64,000 bases of DNA from Flavihumibacter petaseus NBRC 106054 (GCF_000974785.1 NZ_BBWV01000001.1:1178001-1242000); one strand, 5' to 3'. Counted from the stretch's first letter, positions 36,875 through 46,356 are shown. The notes: generated by a model from the sequence alone, not told the origin. Program-made: numbers and translations.

Positions 36875-38570
36875 CAACCGCCCGAAAGCCATGAACGTTA
36901 TCAGCAGGTTCTTCTTCAGGCTGGTATTGCTTCCCCGCAACCTGTACCGGCGATGGGGTATTGATCTGCCGCAACTTGAACTTATCCTTCAGTATAAACT
37001 GACAATGGACGACCGGCGGCCCAATACTTTTCAGCAGACCCGGTCAGCCGGCAAAAAAGGAGGCATCAGCAATGCGACACTCGGTACCATGTTCATGGCG
37101 CTGCTGATGGGATTGCTTTACCTGATCTTCTTCCAGGCTGGCCGCGACAACCTGACGCACCTGTTCTTTTTCTTTACCGCCTTTCTCTTTATGCTCGCAT
37201 CAATGCTCATTACAGATTTTACTTCTGTACTCATAGATGTGCGCGACAACCAGATCATCCTGCCCAAACCTGTAAATGACAGAACCGTCCTGATGGCCAA
37301 GATCCTGCACATTGTAGTTCACCTGAGCCGGCTGGTGCTGCCCATGGCTTTGCCGACACTGATCTTTCTGTTCCTTCAGCAGGGATTCCTGGCAGCAGTT
37401 ACCCTTTTACTGATGATCGCCATCGCCTGCGGCTTCACCATATTCCTCATCAACGGTGCCTACCTGCTGGTATTAAAAATCACGTCAGCAGAAAAGTTCA
37501 AGGCATTCATCTCCTGGTTCCAGATCATATTTGCTATCGTGCTGTATGGTGGTTATCAGCTGGTACCCCGCATGGCAGATATGGAAACTTTCCGCCAGTT
37601 CAGCATAACCGATTACTGGTATGCGCGGCTCCTGCCTCCTTACTGGTTTTCCGGAGGTTGGCTTTTCTGCAATGGAGTGGCCCCCGGCCGTACCTGGCTT
37701 TGGCTATTGCTTTCTTTACTGTCAAGTTTTGGAAGCATCTGGCTCGTGGTAGAGTTCCTGGCGCCCGCCTTTGTACGCAAACTCGCCGGATTGCAGGGCG
37801 GCAGTACCGATACACCGGTAGCTGCAGCGAATCAAAACTACAACCCTGCAGGCCTGGGAGAAAAGATTGCAGGCATCGTTTGTCGCTCAACAATAGAAAA
37901 AGCAGCCTTCCTGTTCAGCTGGAAATGGACGGCCCGCAGCCGCGAATTCAAAATGCGTGTTTACCCGACTTTTGGATATGTAATGGTCTGGTTTGCGCTG
38001 ACATTTTACAAAAGCTTTACCGGAAATACCATCCCCCATAAATTGTTGCCGGTGTTCCTCGGACTCATCTACTTCAGCTCCTTCATCCTGTTCAACGCAC
38101 TGCAGTATATGAACCACACGGATCAGTATAAGGCCGCCTGGGTCTTTTATGTTAGTCCCGTAGACCGGCCGGGCCAGCTGGTAATGGGCAACTACAAAAG
38201 CATGCTCTTCAAATTCTACCTGCCGATCGCAGCAGCACTGCTGATCGCAGGTGGTATTTTACTGGGACCATCTGCCTTGCCGAATCTCCTCCTCGCCCTC
38301 ACCAACCTGCTGGTGATCAGCGGACTGGTCGTGATCCTGCAGCACAGGAAGTTGCCTGCGTCAATGCCGCCATCCATTGAAAACAAGGGTGGCGCCTTTC
38401 TGCGTGCCATGGGTCTGTTGCTGATCTGCGGCATTGTTGCCGGCGGCCATTTCCTGCTGTACCGTTTTCACCTAGTCATCCTTTCTCTGAATGTGCTGAG
38501 CATTGTTGCCGTGGTGGTCATCTTTCAGCAGATCAGGAATACAGACTGGCGGTCGATGAAAACAGCCTGA
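36858..38570 (+). CDS. ABC transporter permease
   Basis: This 570-aa polytopic membrane protein begins with a cytosolic N-terminus (MNNATDNRPKAMNV; ATG 36891 is an alternative start). About ten to twelve hydrophobic segments follow, including LFFFFTAFLFMLASMLI and LLILLCGIVAGG-like helices near the C-terminus. Its start overlaps the ATPase gene by 17 bases, so translation is coupled. It is the membrane partner of that ATPase. No substrate can be inferred. It is convergent with the DUF4249 gene, with 2 bases between them. Confidence 0.87.
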   Translation: MNNATDNRPKAMNVISRFFFRLVLLPRNLYRRWGIDLPQLELILQYKLTMDDRRPNTFQQTRSAGKKGGISNATLGTMFMALLMGLLYLIFFQAGRDNLTHLFFFFTAFLFMLASMLITDFTSVLIDVRDNQIILPKPVNDRTVLMAKILHIVVHLSRLVLPMALPTLIFLFLQQGFLAAVTLLLMIAIACGFTIFLINGAYLLVLKITSAEKFKAFISWFQIIFAIVLYGGYQLVPRMADMETFRQFSITDYWYARLLPPYWFSGGWLFCNGVAPGRTWLWLLLSLLSSFGSIWLVVEFLAPAFVRKLAGLQGGSTDTPVAAANQNYNPAGLGEKIAGIVCRSTIEKAAFLFSWKWTARSREFKMRVYPTFGYVMVWFALTFYKSFTGNTIPHKLLPVFLGLIYFSSFILFNALQYMNHTDQYKAAWVFYVSPVDRPGQLVMGNYKSMLFKFYLPIAAALLIAGGILLGPSALPNLLLALTNLLVISGLVVILQHRKLPASMPPSIENKGGAFLRAMGLLLICGIVAGGHFLLYRFHLVILSLNVLSIVAVVVIFQQIRNTDWRSMKTA

Positions 38571-38572
38571 GA

Positions 38573-39364
38573 TCAGGGTATTATGATCGATTTCGTGCTT
38601 ACCGAATAGGCGCTGAAATAACCCAGCGCTCCTCCCTGGATATTGGTCACCGGGTTGGACGGTGTAGGCCCCTGGTTTTCTCCCGTGGCGCCCATCAGCA
38701 GCGTGTACCAGTATTTGTACGCAGGCTCGTCGATGCACAACAGGTCAACCTGAACATCATCACCCTGCCTGAGGTCGCCGTCAGGATTCATCATTTCCCA
38801 GGAAATGGTTTTCCCGTCACTGAGCTCATCATTCTGAATAAAGATCTTTTTTACCTGTTCCTGGTTGGCATACTGAACCAGCCGGTAGTAATTGGCCTGT
38901 CCTGCCGGATCGTTAAAATATGGCCGAACCGTCTTTTGCATGCCGTCGCCATAATTCATTTCCGTCACATCCAGGGAATCCAGTGGCACAAGCGTTGCCG
39001 GCATGGTGGATGATGCGGTGAATTGCTGACCATTGACCGTAACCGAGAGGTGATAGGTTTTTCCGGGCGCTCCTGTAAATGCAGCGGTCTGATAAATGCC
39101 CTGATCGCCTTCAGCCAGCGGCCAGGTGTTGCCGTTATCATCGGAAATGGTTACCGCAGCGCCACTGACACCAATAAAATTGTTGTTGTCGTCAATCGCC
39201 TTGGTGGTGGAAATCCGGACTTCGGGTTCACGGTCTGCCTGGTTGGAAATAGTTCCCTCAATAACCAGTTTGGTAGCTGCTGTGTCGGTATCAACATGGA
39301 TCACCTTTTCGCAGGAAGTGGCGAAAGCAAGCAGTGACAGGTAAAATATAAAAGATGGTTTCAT
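38573..39364 (-). CDS. DUF4249 lipoprotein
   Basis: This 263-aa protein has a signal peptide ending FATSC, giving a lipid-anchored Cys at 18. CEKVIHVD and TKLVIEGTISNQ follow, then Ig-like strands (GAAVTISDDNGNTWPLAEGD), the pattern of DUF4249. These proteins are usually encoded right after a TonB-dependent receptor, as here, 8 bases after the receptor stop. It is probably a surface or periplasmic accessory of that receptor. Confidence 0.93.
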   Translation of the reverse strand: MKPSFIFYLSLLAFATSCEKVIHVDTDTAATKLVIEGTISNQADREPEVRISTTKAIDDNNNFIGVSGAAVTISDDNGNTWPLAEGDQGIYQTAAFTGAPGKTYHLSVTVNGQQFTASSTMPATLVPLDSLDVTEMNYGDGMQKTVRPYFNDPAGQANYYRLVQYANQEQVKKIFIQNDELSDGKTISWEMMNPDGDLRQGDDVQVDLLCIDEPAYKYWYTLLMGATGENQGPTPSNPVTNIQGGALGYFSAYSVSTKSIIIP

Positions 39365-39372
39365 GATTGTAG

Positions 39373-41724
39373 TCAGAATTTGAAGTTGTAGGAAATGGAG
39401 GGCACCCAGCGGAAAAGACTGATCTGTACAGCTTCTGTTTTACTGGGATCATCTTTGTTGTCCTGGAAATTGATCATGTAGGCGTTCTCGCGGCCATAGG
39501 CATTGTATAGTCCGAATGCCAGCTCGTGATGCCATTTCTTCCGTGGTGCCAGTTGTACGGTAGCTGCAAGATCAAGACGATGGTAAGCCGGCATGCGGTA
39601 GCCATTCCGGTTGGTATAGTAATACACGGTTTGTTCGCCGACTGTATATTTTCCGTTCGGGAAAGTCACTGCGTCTCCGGTGTAATACACCCAGTTGGCG
39701 GACAACACCCATTTTTTATTCAGCTGGTACATGGCAACAACAGCAATATCATGGGTACGGTCCTGGCGGGCGCGATACCAGTCGTTGTTATTGATGCCAT
39801 CAATTTTTCTTTCCGTTTTGGATAGCGTATAACTTACCCAGCCCGTGAGTTTGCCCGTCTTCTTCCGGAACATCCATTCCAGACCGTAAGCCCTGCCCTT
39901 TCCGTACAGCAGCTGTGTTTCGACGCTCTGGTTGCTGTAGATGTCAGCACCGTCGCGATAGTCGATCAGGTTCTGCATGTCTTTATAATAAGCCTCCACG
40001 GTGATCTCGTACCGGTTGCCGGGCAGGTTTCTGTAATAGCCAACGGAAAATTGGTCGGCGATCTCGGGTTGGATGATATTGTTGCTGCTCAGCCATTTGT
40101 CGGTTGGCTGGCTGCTGGTACTATTGCTCAGCAGGTGCATATTCTGAACGTTCCGCACGTAAGAAGCTTTGACTGAAGAAAGTGAACTGAACTGATAGCC
40201 AAGTGCCAGCCGTGGCTCGAGGTTCCAGTAGGTTTTCACCACATCTCCTTTAGCATAGGTAAGGGTGTCTTTTACCTTTCCGTCTTCATCCAGGGTATAG
40301 AAATCGCCGCCGCCGAGAACATTGAATACAGAAAGGCGGGCACCATAGGTGAGCGAGAATTTATCAGAGATTTTCCAGTTGTCAGATGCATACAGCGCTG
40401 ACTCAAGCGAATAGCGCCGCTGGTGTACACGGTTGTTGATGCTGGATGATTCCGATGCATGGATCTCACCCGGCCGGATATTGTGGTAAGTACTGGTCCA
40501 TCCGAAACGGACATTATGATTATTGCCGGCATTCAACTGGTAATCCTGTTTGATATTCCAGTCGCGGATCTGTGAAAAGAGGCTGATATCATTTGCGCCA
40601 CTTTTGACGCTGACCTCATAGTTGTAATTGCTGAAAATGACGGAAGTATTGGCAAAGAGCCTGCTGTTAAAAATATGGTTCCATCGCAGTGTACCAGTGC
40701 CGTTGCCCCAGAACAGACCGAACTGATCGGTAAACGTCAGCTTGTCCTGTCCGAAATACCCGCTGAGGTAGATCCGGTCCTTTTCGCCGATCTCATAATT
40801 GAGTTTGGCGTTAAGGTCGTAGAAACCCATTTTGCTCCGGCGAACGTTACTGTCTGGCGAGAGTTTCATGAAAAGGTCGGCATAAGTTCGCCTGCCCGTG
40901 ATCAGGTAAGAAGAGCGGTCTTTCTGAATCGGGCCTTCGACGTTGAGCTTCGCGGAGATTACGCCGATACCGCCGCTTATTTCCTGTTCCTGGTTGTTGC
41001 CCTCATTCATTTTGATATCGATCACGGAGGAGAGGCGTCCGCCATATTGTGCGGGCATGCCCCCCTTGAAGAGGGTCAGGTCTTTGATGGCGTCGGAATT
41101 GAAGGTGGAGAAAAAGCCTAGCATGTGAGAGGCGTTGTAAACGTTCGCCTCATCCAGCAGGATCTGGTTCTGATCGGTGCTTCCGCCCCGCACAAAAAAA
41201 CCGGCATTTCCTTCCCCGGCTGATTTTATTCCGGGCAACAGCTGAACGGTTTTCATAACATCCTTCTCGCCGAATAGCACCGGAATGTTCTTGATTTCAC
41301 GCACACTGAGTTTTTCCACGCCTGTTTGCGCACCACTGACTGCGCGCCCTTTGGAGCTCGCCTTTACCACCACCTCTTCGAGGTTGGCTGATTCGTTGTT
41401 CAGGAAAAGCGGAAGGCGGATGTTTTTGTTGAGATCGATCACCATAGTATCGGTCTTCTTGCCGATTGCAGAAGCTTCGAGTACATATGTTCCGGCCGGA
41501 AGGGTAACGGAATAGAATCCGTATTCATTGGAGGCGGTACCGGCCGCATTGCCACCAGGTTCCTGGGGGCGAAGCCGGATGGAAGCCCCGATGATGGTTT
41601 CACCGGATTGGCGGGCTTTGATAATGCCACTGAGAATGTATCGTTGCTGCGCGTAACCTTGCACGCCCGGCAGCATAACAACACAGGTCAAACAGACCAA
41701 CAGGATAAAGCGGTTATTCAGCAT
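39373..41724 (-). CDS. TonB-dependent receptor with carboxypeptidase-regulatory domain
   Basis: This 783-aa protein has a signal peptide (MLNNRFILLVCLTCVV...YAQ) and an N-terminal carboxypeptidase-regulatory-like domain (YILSGIIKARQSGETIIGAS). A plug follows (GEKDVMKTVQLLPGI, GFFVRGGSTDQNQILLDE), then a 22-strand-type barrel ending in SYNFKF. The start at 41724 is preferred; the extension to 41841 lacks signal-peptide features. There is no SusD partner; instead DUF4249 follows. It imports an unknown substrate across the outer membrane using TonB energy. Confidence 0.93.
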   Translation of the reverse strand: MLNNRFILLVCLTCVVMLPGVQGYAQQRYILSGIIKARQSGETIIGASIRLRPQEPGGNAAGTASNEYGFYSVTLPAGTYVLEASAIGKKTDTMVIDLNKNIRLPLFLNNESANLEEVVVKASSKGRAVSGAQTGVEKLSVREIKNIPVLFGEKDVMKTVQLLPGIKSAGEGNAGFFVRGGSTDQNQILLDEANVYNASHMLGFFSTFNSDAIKDLTLFKGGMPAQYGGRLSSVIDIKMNEGNNQEQEISGGIGVISAKLNVEGPIQKDRSSYLITGRRTYADLFMKLSPDSNVRRSKMGFYDLNAKLNYEIGEKDRIYLSGYFGQDKLTFTDQFGLFWGNGTGTLRWNHIFNSRLFANTSVIFSNYNYEVSVKSGANDISLFSQIRDWNIKQDYQLNAGNNHNVRFGWTSTYHNIRPGEIHASESSSINNRVHQRRYSLESALYASDNWKISDKFSLTYGARLSVFNVLGGGDFYTLDEDGKVKDTLTYAKGDVVKTYWNLEPRLALGYQFSSLSSVKASYVRNVQNMHLLSNSTSSQPTDKWLSSNNIIQPEIADQFSVGYYRNLPGNRYEITVEAYYKDMQNLIDYRDGADIYSNQSVETQLLYGKGRAYGLEWMFRKKTGKLTGWVSYTLSKTERKIDGINNNDWYRARQDRTHDIAVVAMYQLNKKWVLSANWVYYTGDAVTFPNGKYTVGEQTVYYYTNRNGYRMPAYHRLDLAATVQLAPRKKWHHELAFGLYNAYGRENAYMINFQDNKDDPSKTEAVQISLFRWVPSISYNFKF

Positions 41725-41845
41725 GGTTAGGTTTTCAGGGCTGCAATTTCTGCATTGACACTGTACTTCAATGAAATGCAATGTTAAAGTCGGGGAATGT
41801 TCCGATGAATGGCGGAAATCAGGGGATGAGCAGGGAAACACTAGA

Positions 41846-41875
41846 TAAAAACAAAACCCTCCGCGAGGGAGGGTT
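41846..41875 (-). terminator. Intrinsic terminator of the rplM-rpsI-rpsB-tsf operon
   Basis: On the minus strand AACCCTCC/GGAGGGTT form an 8-bp stem (41875-41868 with 41862-41855) with loop CTCGC, followed by TTGTTTTTA. It lies 25 bases after the tsf stop. Confidence 0.9.
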
Positions 41876-41899
41876 CTGCTTCATTTATCCATTCAAAAA

Positions 41900-42739
41900 T
41901 TATCCCAGCGCTACACGCTTGAATTCAGTGATTTTCAAATCGCTGCTAACAGACTTCAGGTAATCAGCAACACTGATACCGGCGTCTTTTACGAATGGCT
42001 GCGCAAGAAGTGTATTCTCCTTGAAGAAGGCATTCAGTTTACCACCTGCGATCTTTTCGATCATTTCAGCAGGCTTGCCAGCCATTTTCGGATCGGCAGC
42101 TACCTGGTCAGTAATAATCGCTTTTTCACGGGCAACAACATCAGCAGGAACGGCGTCAGCATCGATCGCAACGGGATTCATGGCAGCAATTTGCATGGCC
42201 ACGTCTTTACCCGCCTCCAGAGCTTCTTTGGTCATCCCAACCAGCACGCCCATACGGTTCGCGCCATGGATGTAAGAGGCCACGTAGTCTGCGTCAACGC
42301 GCTCGAATTTGGAGATACCGATCTTCTCACCGATAGAAGCGAGCTTGTCGTTAACCAGGTCAGCGATCTTTTGACCGTTGATGGTAACGTTATTGAGTTC
42401 TTCAGCACTTTTCACGTTGCTCTGAACTGCGGCGTCAATGATGCTTTGCGCGAAAGCAACGAAGTCGGCGTTCTTGCTCACGAAGTCAGTTTCACAGCTT
42501 ACGCAGAGCGCAATGCCTGTTTTGTTGTCGGCGGTAGTTTTTGCAAGTACCACCCCTTCTTTTGCTTCACGGTCGCTGCGGAGTGCGGCAACTTTAGCAC
42601 CTTTCTTCCGCAACCAGTCGATAGCTGCTTCGAAATCACCGTTGTTCTCGGTCAGTGCTTTGCGGCAGTCCATCATACCAGCACCAGTTGCCTGGCGAAG
42701 TTTGTTGATATCCGCAGCAGTAATTGTAGCTGTTGACAT
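41900..42739 (-). CDS. tsf: Elongation factor Ts
   Basis: This 279-aa nucleotide-exchange factor for EF-Tu shows the N-terminal UBA-like signature ITAADINKLRQATGAGMMDC and ENNGDFEAAIDWLRKKG. The core domains follow, with CETDFVSKN. The start at 42739 (MSTATI) fits the family. It is last in the ribosomal operon, 93 bases after rpsB, and is followed by a strong terminator. It is not followed by pyrH. Confidence 0.98.
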   Translation of the reverse strand: MSTATITAADINKLRQATGAGMMDCRKALTENNGDFEAAIDWLRKKGAKVAALRSDREAKEGVVLAKTTADNKTGIALCVSCETDFVSKNADFVAFAQSIIDAAVQSNVKSAEELNNVTINGQKIADLVNDKLASIGEKIGISKFERVDADYVASYIHGANRMGVLVGMTKEALEAGKDVAMQIAAMNPVAIDADAVPADVVAREKAIITDQVAADPKMAGKPAEMIEKIAGGKLNAFFKENTLLAQPFVKDAGISVADYLKSVSSDLKITEFKRVALG

Positions 42740-42832
42740 ATGTAGAGTTTTGAAAACCTCCGGGTGTTGCACAACGAATCCGTTATGCAACACCCGAAGT
42801 ATTTTGACTATTGAATTTCTGATACCTGACGA

Positions 42833-43714
42833 TTAGCGTGCGCCGGTGCGCTTGGGGCTGCTCGGAACCCGACGCTTTGCCTGTCCGCCGGGACCAGCAT
42901 TGCGGGGTGCACCACCGCCACGGCCACCACGGCCACCTTCAGCCTGTGCTTCAGCTTCCATACGGGCAGCGCGCTTTTCGTTGTCATCGTTGGACTCTTC
43001 AACATCTTCGTCTTTCGCAGCTTGTCTTTCAGCAAGACCTTCAGCGATAGCAGCTGTGATGTATTCCACGATGATGGCGATGCTCTTGGTAGCGTCGTCG
43101 TTGGCAGGAATGGGGAAGTCAACCTTGTTGGGATCGCAGTTGGTATCCACCATACCGAAAGTAGTAATGCCGAGGCGTTTTGCTTCAGACAGTGCGATAT
43201 GCTCGTGACCGATGTCAACGATGAACAGTGCGGCAGGGATACGGCCAAGCTGAGCGATACCACCCAGAACTTTTTCCATTTTTTCCTTGTCGCGGCTCAG
43301 CGTCAGACGCTCTTTCTTGGTAATGTTTTCGAAAGTACCATCGTTCAGCATTTTCTCGATGCTCTGCATCTTCTTCACGCTCTTGCGAACGGTGTTGAAG
43401 TTGGTGAGCATACCACCCAGCCAGCGCTCAGTAACATAGGGCATGTTTACACGCTGTGCGCATTGGGTGGCAATTTCTTTTGCCTGCTTCTTGGTACCCA
43501 CGAACATGATCTTCTTACCACTGCGGGCAATCTGCTTCAGGGCAGCGGAAGCTTCCTGCAGACTTTCAGTGGTTTTATTCAGATCAATGATGTGAATGCC
43601 TTTCTTCTCAGCGAAGATATAGGGCAACATCTTGGGGTTCCACTTCTTCTTCAGGTGACCGAAGTGTACGCCTGCTTCAAGCAATTGTTGCTGTAGAGAA
43701 GTATTTGTTTCCAT
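42833..43714 (-). CDS. rpsB: 30S ribosomal protein S2 with Arg/Gly-rich tail
   Basis: This 293-aa protein has the S2 fold and signatures ([49 protein letters not shown]). E. coli S2 is 241 aa. Here the extra ~50 residues form an acidic stretch ([13 protein letters not shown]) followed by a low-complexity Gly/Arg/Pro tail. The operon order rplM-rpsI-rpsB-tsf is typical of Bacteroidota. A repeat-rich spacer separates it from rpsI. Confidence 0.98.
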   Translation of the reverse strand: METNTSLQQQLLEAGVHFGHLKKKWNPKMLPYIFAEKKGIHIIDLNKTTESLQEASAALKQIARSGKKIMFVGTKKQAKEIATQCAQRVNMPYVTERWLGGMLTNFNTVRKSVKKMQSIEKMLNDGTFENITKKERLTLSRDKEKMEKVLGGIAQLGRIPAALFIVDIGHEHIALSEAKRLGITTFGMVDTNCDPNKVDFPIPANDDATKSIAIIVEYITAAIAEGLAERQAAKDEDVEESNDDNEKRAARMEAEAQAEGGRGGRGGGAPRNAGPGGQAKRRVPSSPKRTGAR

Positions 43715-43730
43715 CTATTATTGTTATAAG

Positions 43731-43805
43731 TTGAGGTTTGAGGTCTGAAGCTTGTTGTATGGCGCTTGAATCAACTTCAAACCCCAAACCCCAAACCTCA
43801 AACCC
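43731..43805. repeat. Heptad TTTGAGG/CCTCAAA intergenic inverted repeat
   Basis: In the rpsI-rpsB spacer, TTGAGGTTTGAGGTCTGAAG (43731-43750) faces a run of CAAACCC/CAAACCT heptads (43775-43805). Together they can form an imperfect hairpin. The same heptads recur at 49831-49876 and 50093-50173, so they are a dispersed family. Confidence 0.8.
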
Positions 43806-43818
43806 TTTACTAAAATTG

Positions 43819-44208
43819 TTAACGTTTGCTGAATTGGAAGCTGCGACGGGCTTTTTTGCGTCCGGGCTTTTTCCTTTCAACTCCGCGGGGATCACGGGTC
43901 AGGAATCCTGCAGCCTTCAATACGGGGCGGAACTCAGCGTTCACTTCCAGCAACGCACGGGCGATGCCGAGTTTGGCTGCTTCTGCCTGTCCTTTTACAC
44001 CACCACCGGTAGCATTGATAACAATGTCGAACTTATCGGTAGCATCAATCGCCTTCAGGGGAGCTTCCACCTGGTTCTGCAGATAAACAAGCGGGAAATA
44101 CACTTTGTAGTCCTTGTCGTTAATGGTGATCTTGCCATCACCTTTGCTGAGGAACACGCGGGTAACCGCTTCCTTACGACGACCTAATCCATTTTTTTGC
44201 TTTTCCAT
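43819..44208 (-). CDS. rpsI: 30S ribosomal protein S9
   Basis: This 129-aa protein has the motifs GLGRRKEAVTRVFLSKGDGK and GGGVKGQAEAAKLGIARAL, with the conserved basic C-terminus KKPGRKKARRSFQFSKR whose terminal Arg reaches the P site. It follows rplM by 25 bases in the ribosomal operon. Length is normal. Confidence 0.98.
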   Translation of the reverse strand: MEKQKNGLGRRKEAVTRVFLSKGDGKITINDKDYKVYFPLVYLQNQVEAPLKAIDATDKFDIVINATGGGVKGQAEAAKLGIARALLEVNAEFRPVLKAAGFLTRDPRGVERKKPGRKKARRSFQFSKR

Positions 44209-44233
44209 TTATTTGGAATTAGTTCTTTAAAAT

Positions 44234-44677
44234 TTAGAATTTCAGTTCTTTGGGTTGTTGCGCTGCATGGGGATGTGTCGCATCATTGTACACGAAAAGC
44301 TTCTTGTACATCTTGCGGCCCAGCCTGTTCTTCGGCAACATGCCTTTAACTGCACGCTCGATCACCACTTCCGGACGACGCTTCAGCAGGTCTTTAGCTA
44401 CTTCTTCCTTACGGCCACCGGGGTATCCGCTGAAATTCTCATAAACCTTCTGCTCCAGTTTGTTCCCTGTGAACTGAACCTTTTCGGCATTGATCACGAT
44501 GATGAAATCACCACAATCAACGTGGGGAGTGTAATACGCTTTGTTCTTCCCACGCAAAATGGCCGCGATTCTGGCGCACATGCGACCTACGGTTTGATTG
44601 GTACCATCAACAACGTACCAATTACGTTGCACGGTAGCCTCGTTCGCATGTTTGGTGGTGAAATGTAATTTGCTCAT
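44234..44677 (-). CDS. rplM: 50S ribosomal protein L13
   Basis: This 147-aa protein has NWYVVDGTNQTVGRMCARIA, YYTPHVDCGDFIIVINAEKV and the C-terminal KGMLPKNRLGRKMYKKL, all diagnostic of L13. It is first in the operon. Its promoter lies 64 bases upstream, and the leader contains a possible small hairpin (CCGACC/GGTTGG) that could serve autoregulation. Confidence 0.98.
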   Translation of the reverse strand: MSKLHFTTKHANEATVQRNWYVVDGTNQTVGRMCARIAAILRGKNKAYYTPHVDCGDFIIVINAEKVQFTGNKLEQKVYENFSGYPGGRKEEVAKDLLKRRPEVVIERAVKGMLPKNRLGRKMYKKLFVYNDATHPHAAQQPKELKF

Positions 44678-44740
44678 TTAGTTTAATTTAGTCCGCCGCC
44701 GCCAACCCGGTGGTCGGAAATGAAAAAATAAATCGGAGCG

Positions 44741-44772
44741 CAAAGGTAGCTAAGCCCACCTATACCAACCAA
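44741..44772 (-). promoter_or_regulatory. Promoter of the rplM operon
   Basis: On the minus strand TACCTTTG (44748-44741) is an exact -7 box, with TTGG (from 44772) 21 bases upstream. It predicts a leader of about 58 bases before the L13 ATG. Confidence 0.75.
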
Positions 44773-44851
44773 GGAATTGGAAGGCATTTTTCACAGCTGG
44801 CTTTGCAATCTGTTGATTATCAATAAAAATATTTACAAGTAATTTTCATCG

Positions 44852-45463
44852 ATGGCAAATTTGAATCTCAACCGGCAGGATTTTGGCCGCCCCCAGGATG
44901 TTGGCAATGTATTGACCCGCGAGGAAACACTGGCCTTACTGGAAGAATGGGTTCCCAATGAACGCCTCCGGCTCCACATGCTGCAGGTAGGCGCAGTGAT
45001 GAAAGCCTGGGCCCTCGAAAAAGAAGAACTACCTGAAAAAGAAGCCCATAAATGGTGGGTGGCCGGTGTACTGCATGACGCGGACTGGGAAAAATATCCC
45101 GAAGCACACTGCCGGATCATCATCGAAGAATTGGAAACCAGGCGGATCGATCCGACGATCATCCGCACCATCGCCAGCCATGGCCCCCGGTATTTCGGTG
45201 TCGAGCCGCACAGCAAAATGGAACTCATGATCTACGTGTTCGATGAACTTTCAGGATTTGTTCATGCCGCTGCACTGATCCGCCCGGACCGGTACCAGGG
45301 GCTGGAAATCAAATCCGTACTGAAAAAACTGAAAACTCCCTCCTTCGCCGCCCAGGTGGACCGCACCGATATTGAAGACGCGCTTAGCCGGGCCTCCCTG
45401 GATCTCGAAGCAGTTGTCCCTTTTGTCATCCGGCACCAGCAGCATGTTACGCTGGCGGGCTGA
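44852..45463 (+). CDS. HD-domain metal-dependent hydrolase
   Basis: This 203-aa protein shows an HD-superfamily core: an early His (RLHMLQVG), the His-Asp pair in GVLHDADWEKYPE, then IASHGPRY and a distal Asp in VFDELSGFV. These would bind one or two metal ions for phosphohydrolysis. The subgroup is that of YfbR/HDIG-like single-domain proteins. The nucleotide substrate is unknown. It is convergent with the NrtR-like gene, with 6 bases between them. Confidence 0.88.
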   Translation: MANLNLNRQDFGRPQDVGNVLTREETLALLEEWVPNERLRLHMLQVGAVMKAWALEKEELPEKEAHKWWVAGVLHDADWEKYPEAHCRIIIEELETRRIDPTIIRTIASHGPRYFGVEPHSKMELMIYVFDELSGFVHAAALIRPDRYQGLEIKSVLKKLKTPSFAAQVDRTDIEDALSRASLDLEAVVPFVIRHQQHVTLAG

Positions 45464-45469
45464 TTCAGC

Positions 45470-46177
45470 CTAGCGGGCGAGCGCTTTGGGCTTGCGGGTG
45501 AATTTGGCAGCATTGAAACGGTAGAGCTTACCCGGACGGTGGGGTACGTCCTGCTCCAGCTCGTCGAGATCTACCAGCCAGTCCATCATAAAAAATTTCT
45601 TTCTGAAATTCCGGCGGTCCAGCCTGGTATTGAGGATTGCCTCATACACACACTGAAGTTCACGGAGGGAGAATTTTTTCGGGAGAAGATTGAATACAAC
45701 CGGATGATCATCCACTTTTTCGCGCAATCGCTCATGACAAGCGTGCAGGATGGTCAGGTGGTCAAAAGCCATATCGTGAATATCATTCACCGGATGCCAG
45801 TGCAGGTCGTTCTCCGCAAGGGTTAACTGCACATCCCGCACATTGACCAGTGAAAAATAAGTTGTCGTGATTACCCTGCCCGCCGGATGCCGGTCCACCG
45901 CCCCGAATGTCTGCACCTGTTCCAGGTAAACATCCCCGAGGCCGGTTCGCTCCCGCAGGATGCGGTAGGAAGCCGAATCCAGATCCTCGTCCGGCCTTAC
46001 CAGGTCACCGAGCAACGACAACTTTCCCCTGTATTCCTTGATGTTACAATTGATGACCAGCACTTTCAACTCACCGTCTTCAAATCCGAATATCACGCAG
46101 TCGACTGAAAGCGCAATCCTGAAATAGTCTTTATCACTTAATTCTCCGAAATGACTGAAACGCGAAATCTGCTTCAT
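45470..46177 (-). CDS. NrtR-like regulator (degenerate Nudix plus winged HTH)
   Basis: This 235-aa protein has an N-terminal Nudix-fold domain (CVIFGFEDGELKVLVINCNI). Its Nudix box is GDLVRPDEDLDSASYRILRE and lacks the catalytic REUxEE glutamates. A C-terminal winged-helix region follows (FSLRELQCVYEAILNTRLDR). This matches NrtR/AraR-type repressors that use the Nudix fold to sense ADP-ribose or sugars. In Bacteroidota such regulators often control sugar use, but none is adjacent. The start at 46177 is chosen because a -7 box at 46205-46212 overlaps the longer start. Confidence 0.85.
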   Translation of the reverse strand: MKQISRFSHFGELSDKDYFRIALSVDCVIFGFEDGELKVLVINCNIKEYRGKLSLLGDLVRPDEDLDSASYRILRERTGLGDVYLEQVQTFGAVDRHPAGRVITTTYFSLVNVRDVQLTLAENDLHWHPVNDIHDMAFDHLTILHACHERLREKVDDHPVVFNLLPKKFSLRELQCVYEAILNTRLDRRNFRKKFFMMDWLVDLDELEQDVPHRPGKLYRFNAAKFTRKPKALAR

Positions 46178-46204
46178 ATGGCAATGCGGCTGGTTATTGC
46201 GGAA

Positions 46205-46212
46205 CAAAATTA
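46205..46212 (-). promoter_or_regulatory. -7 box TAATTTTG for the NrtR-like gene
   Basis: This exact match on the minus strand lies 27 bases before ATG 46177. It overlaps the alternative ATG at 46207, which is therefore rejected. Confidence 0.55.
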
Positions 46213-46282
46213 CCGGAATTCAGTATCGTTTGTTCAATACCGGTAGCAATCACTCACAATCGTTAATGTGTTTAAATTACAC

Positions 46283-46305
46283 AATTTGGATGGTGAGTCC
46301 AAATT
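46283..46305. promoter_or_regulatory. Inverted repeat between the NrtR-like gene and ligA
   Basis: The perfect 8-bp arms AATTTGGA (46283-46290) and TCCAAATT (46298-46305) have a 7-base spacer. It lies in the divergent gap and could be an operator for the neighbouring regulator. The evidence is only the symmetry. Confidence 0.35.
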
Positions 46306-46356
46306 TTACAGGGGTTAATCTGCGGGGCCATTAGCTTTACAGCAGAAATTCCTGGC

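Noticed and set aside
43022-43696. 224-aa plus-strand ORF antisense to rpsB
   Set aside because: It is a shadow of the ribosomal protein S2 gene; its residues show no domain.
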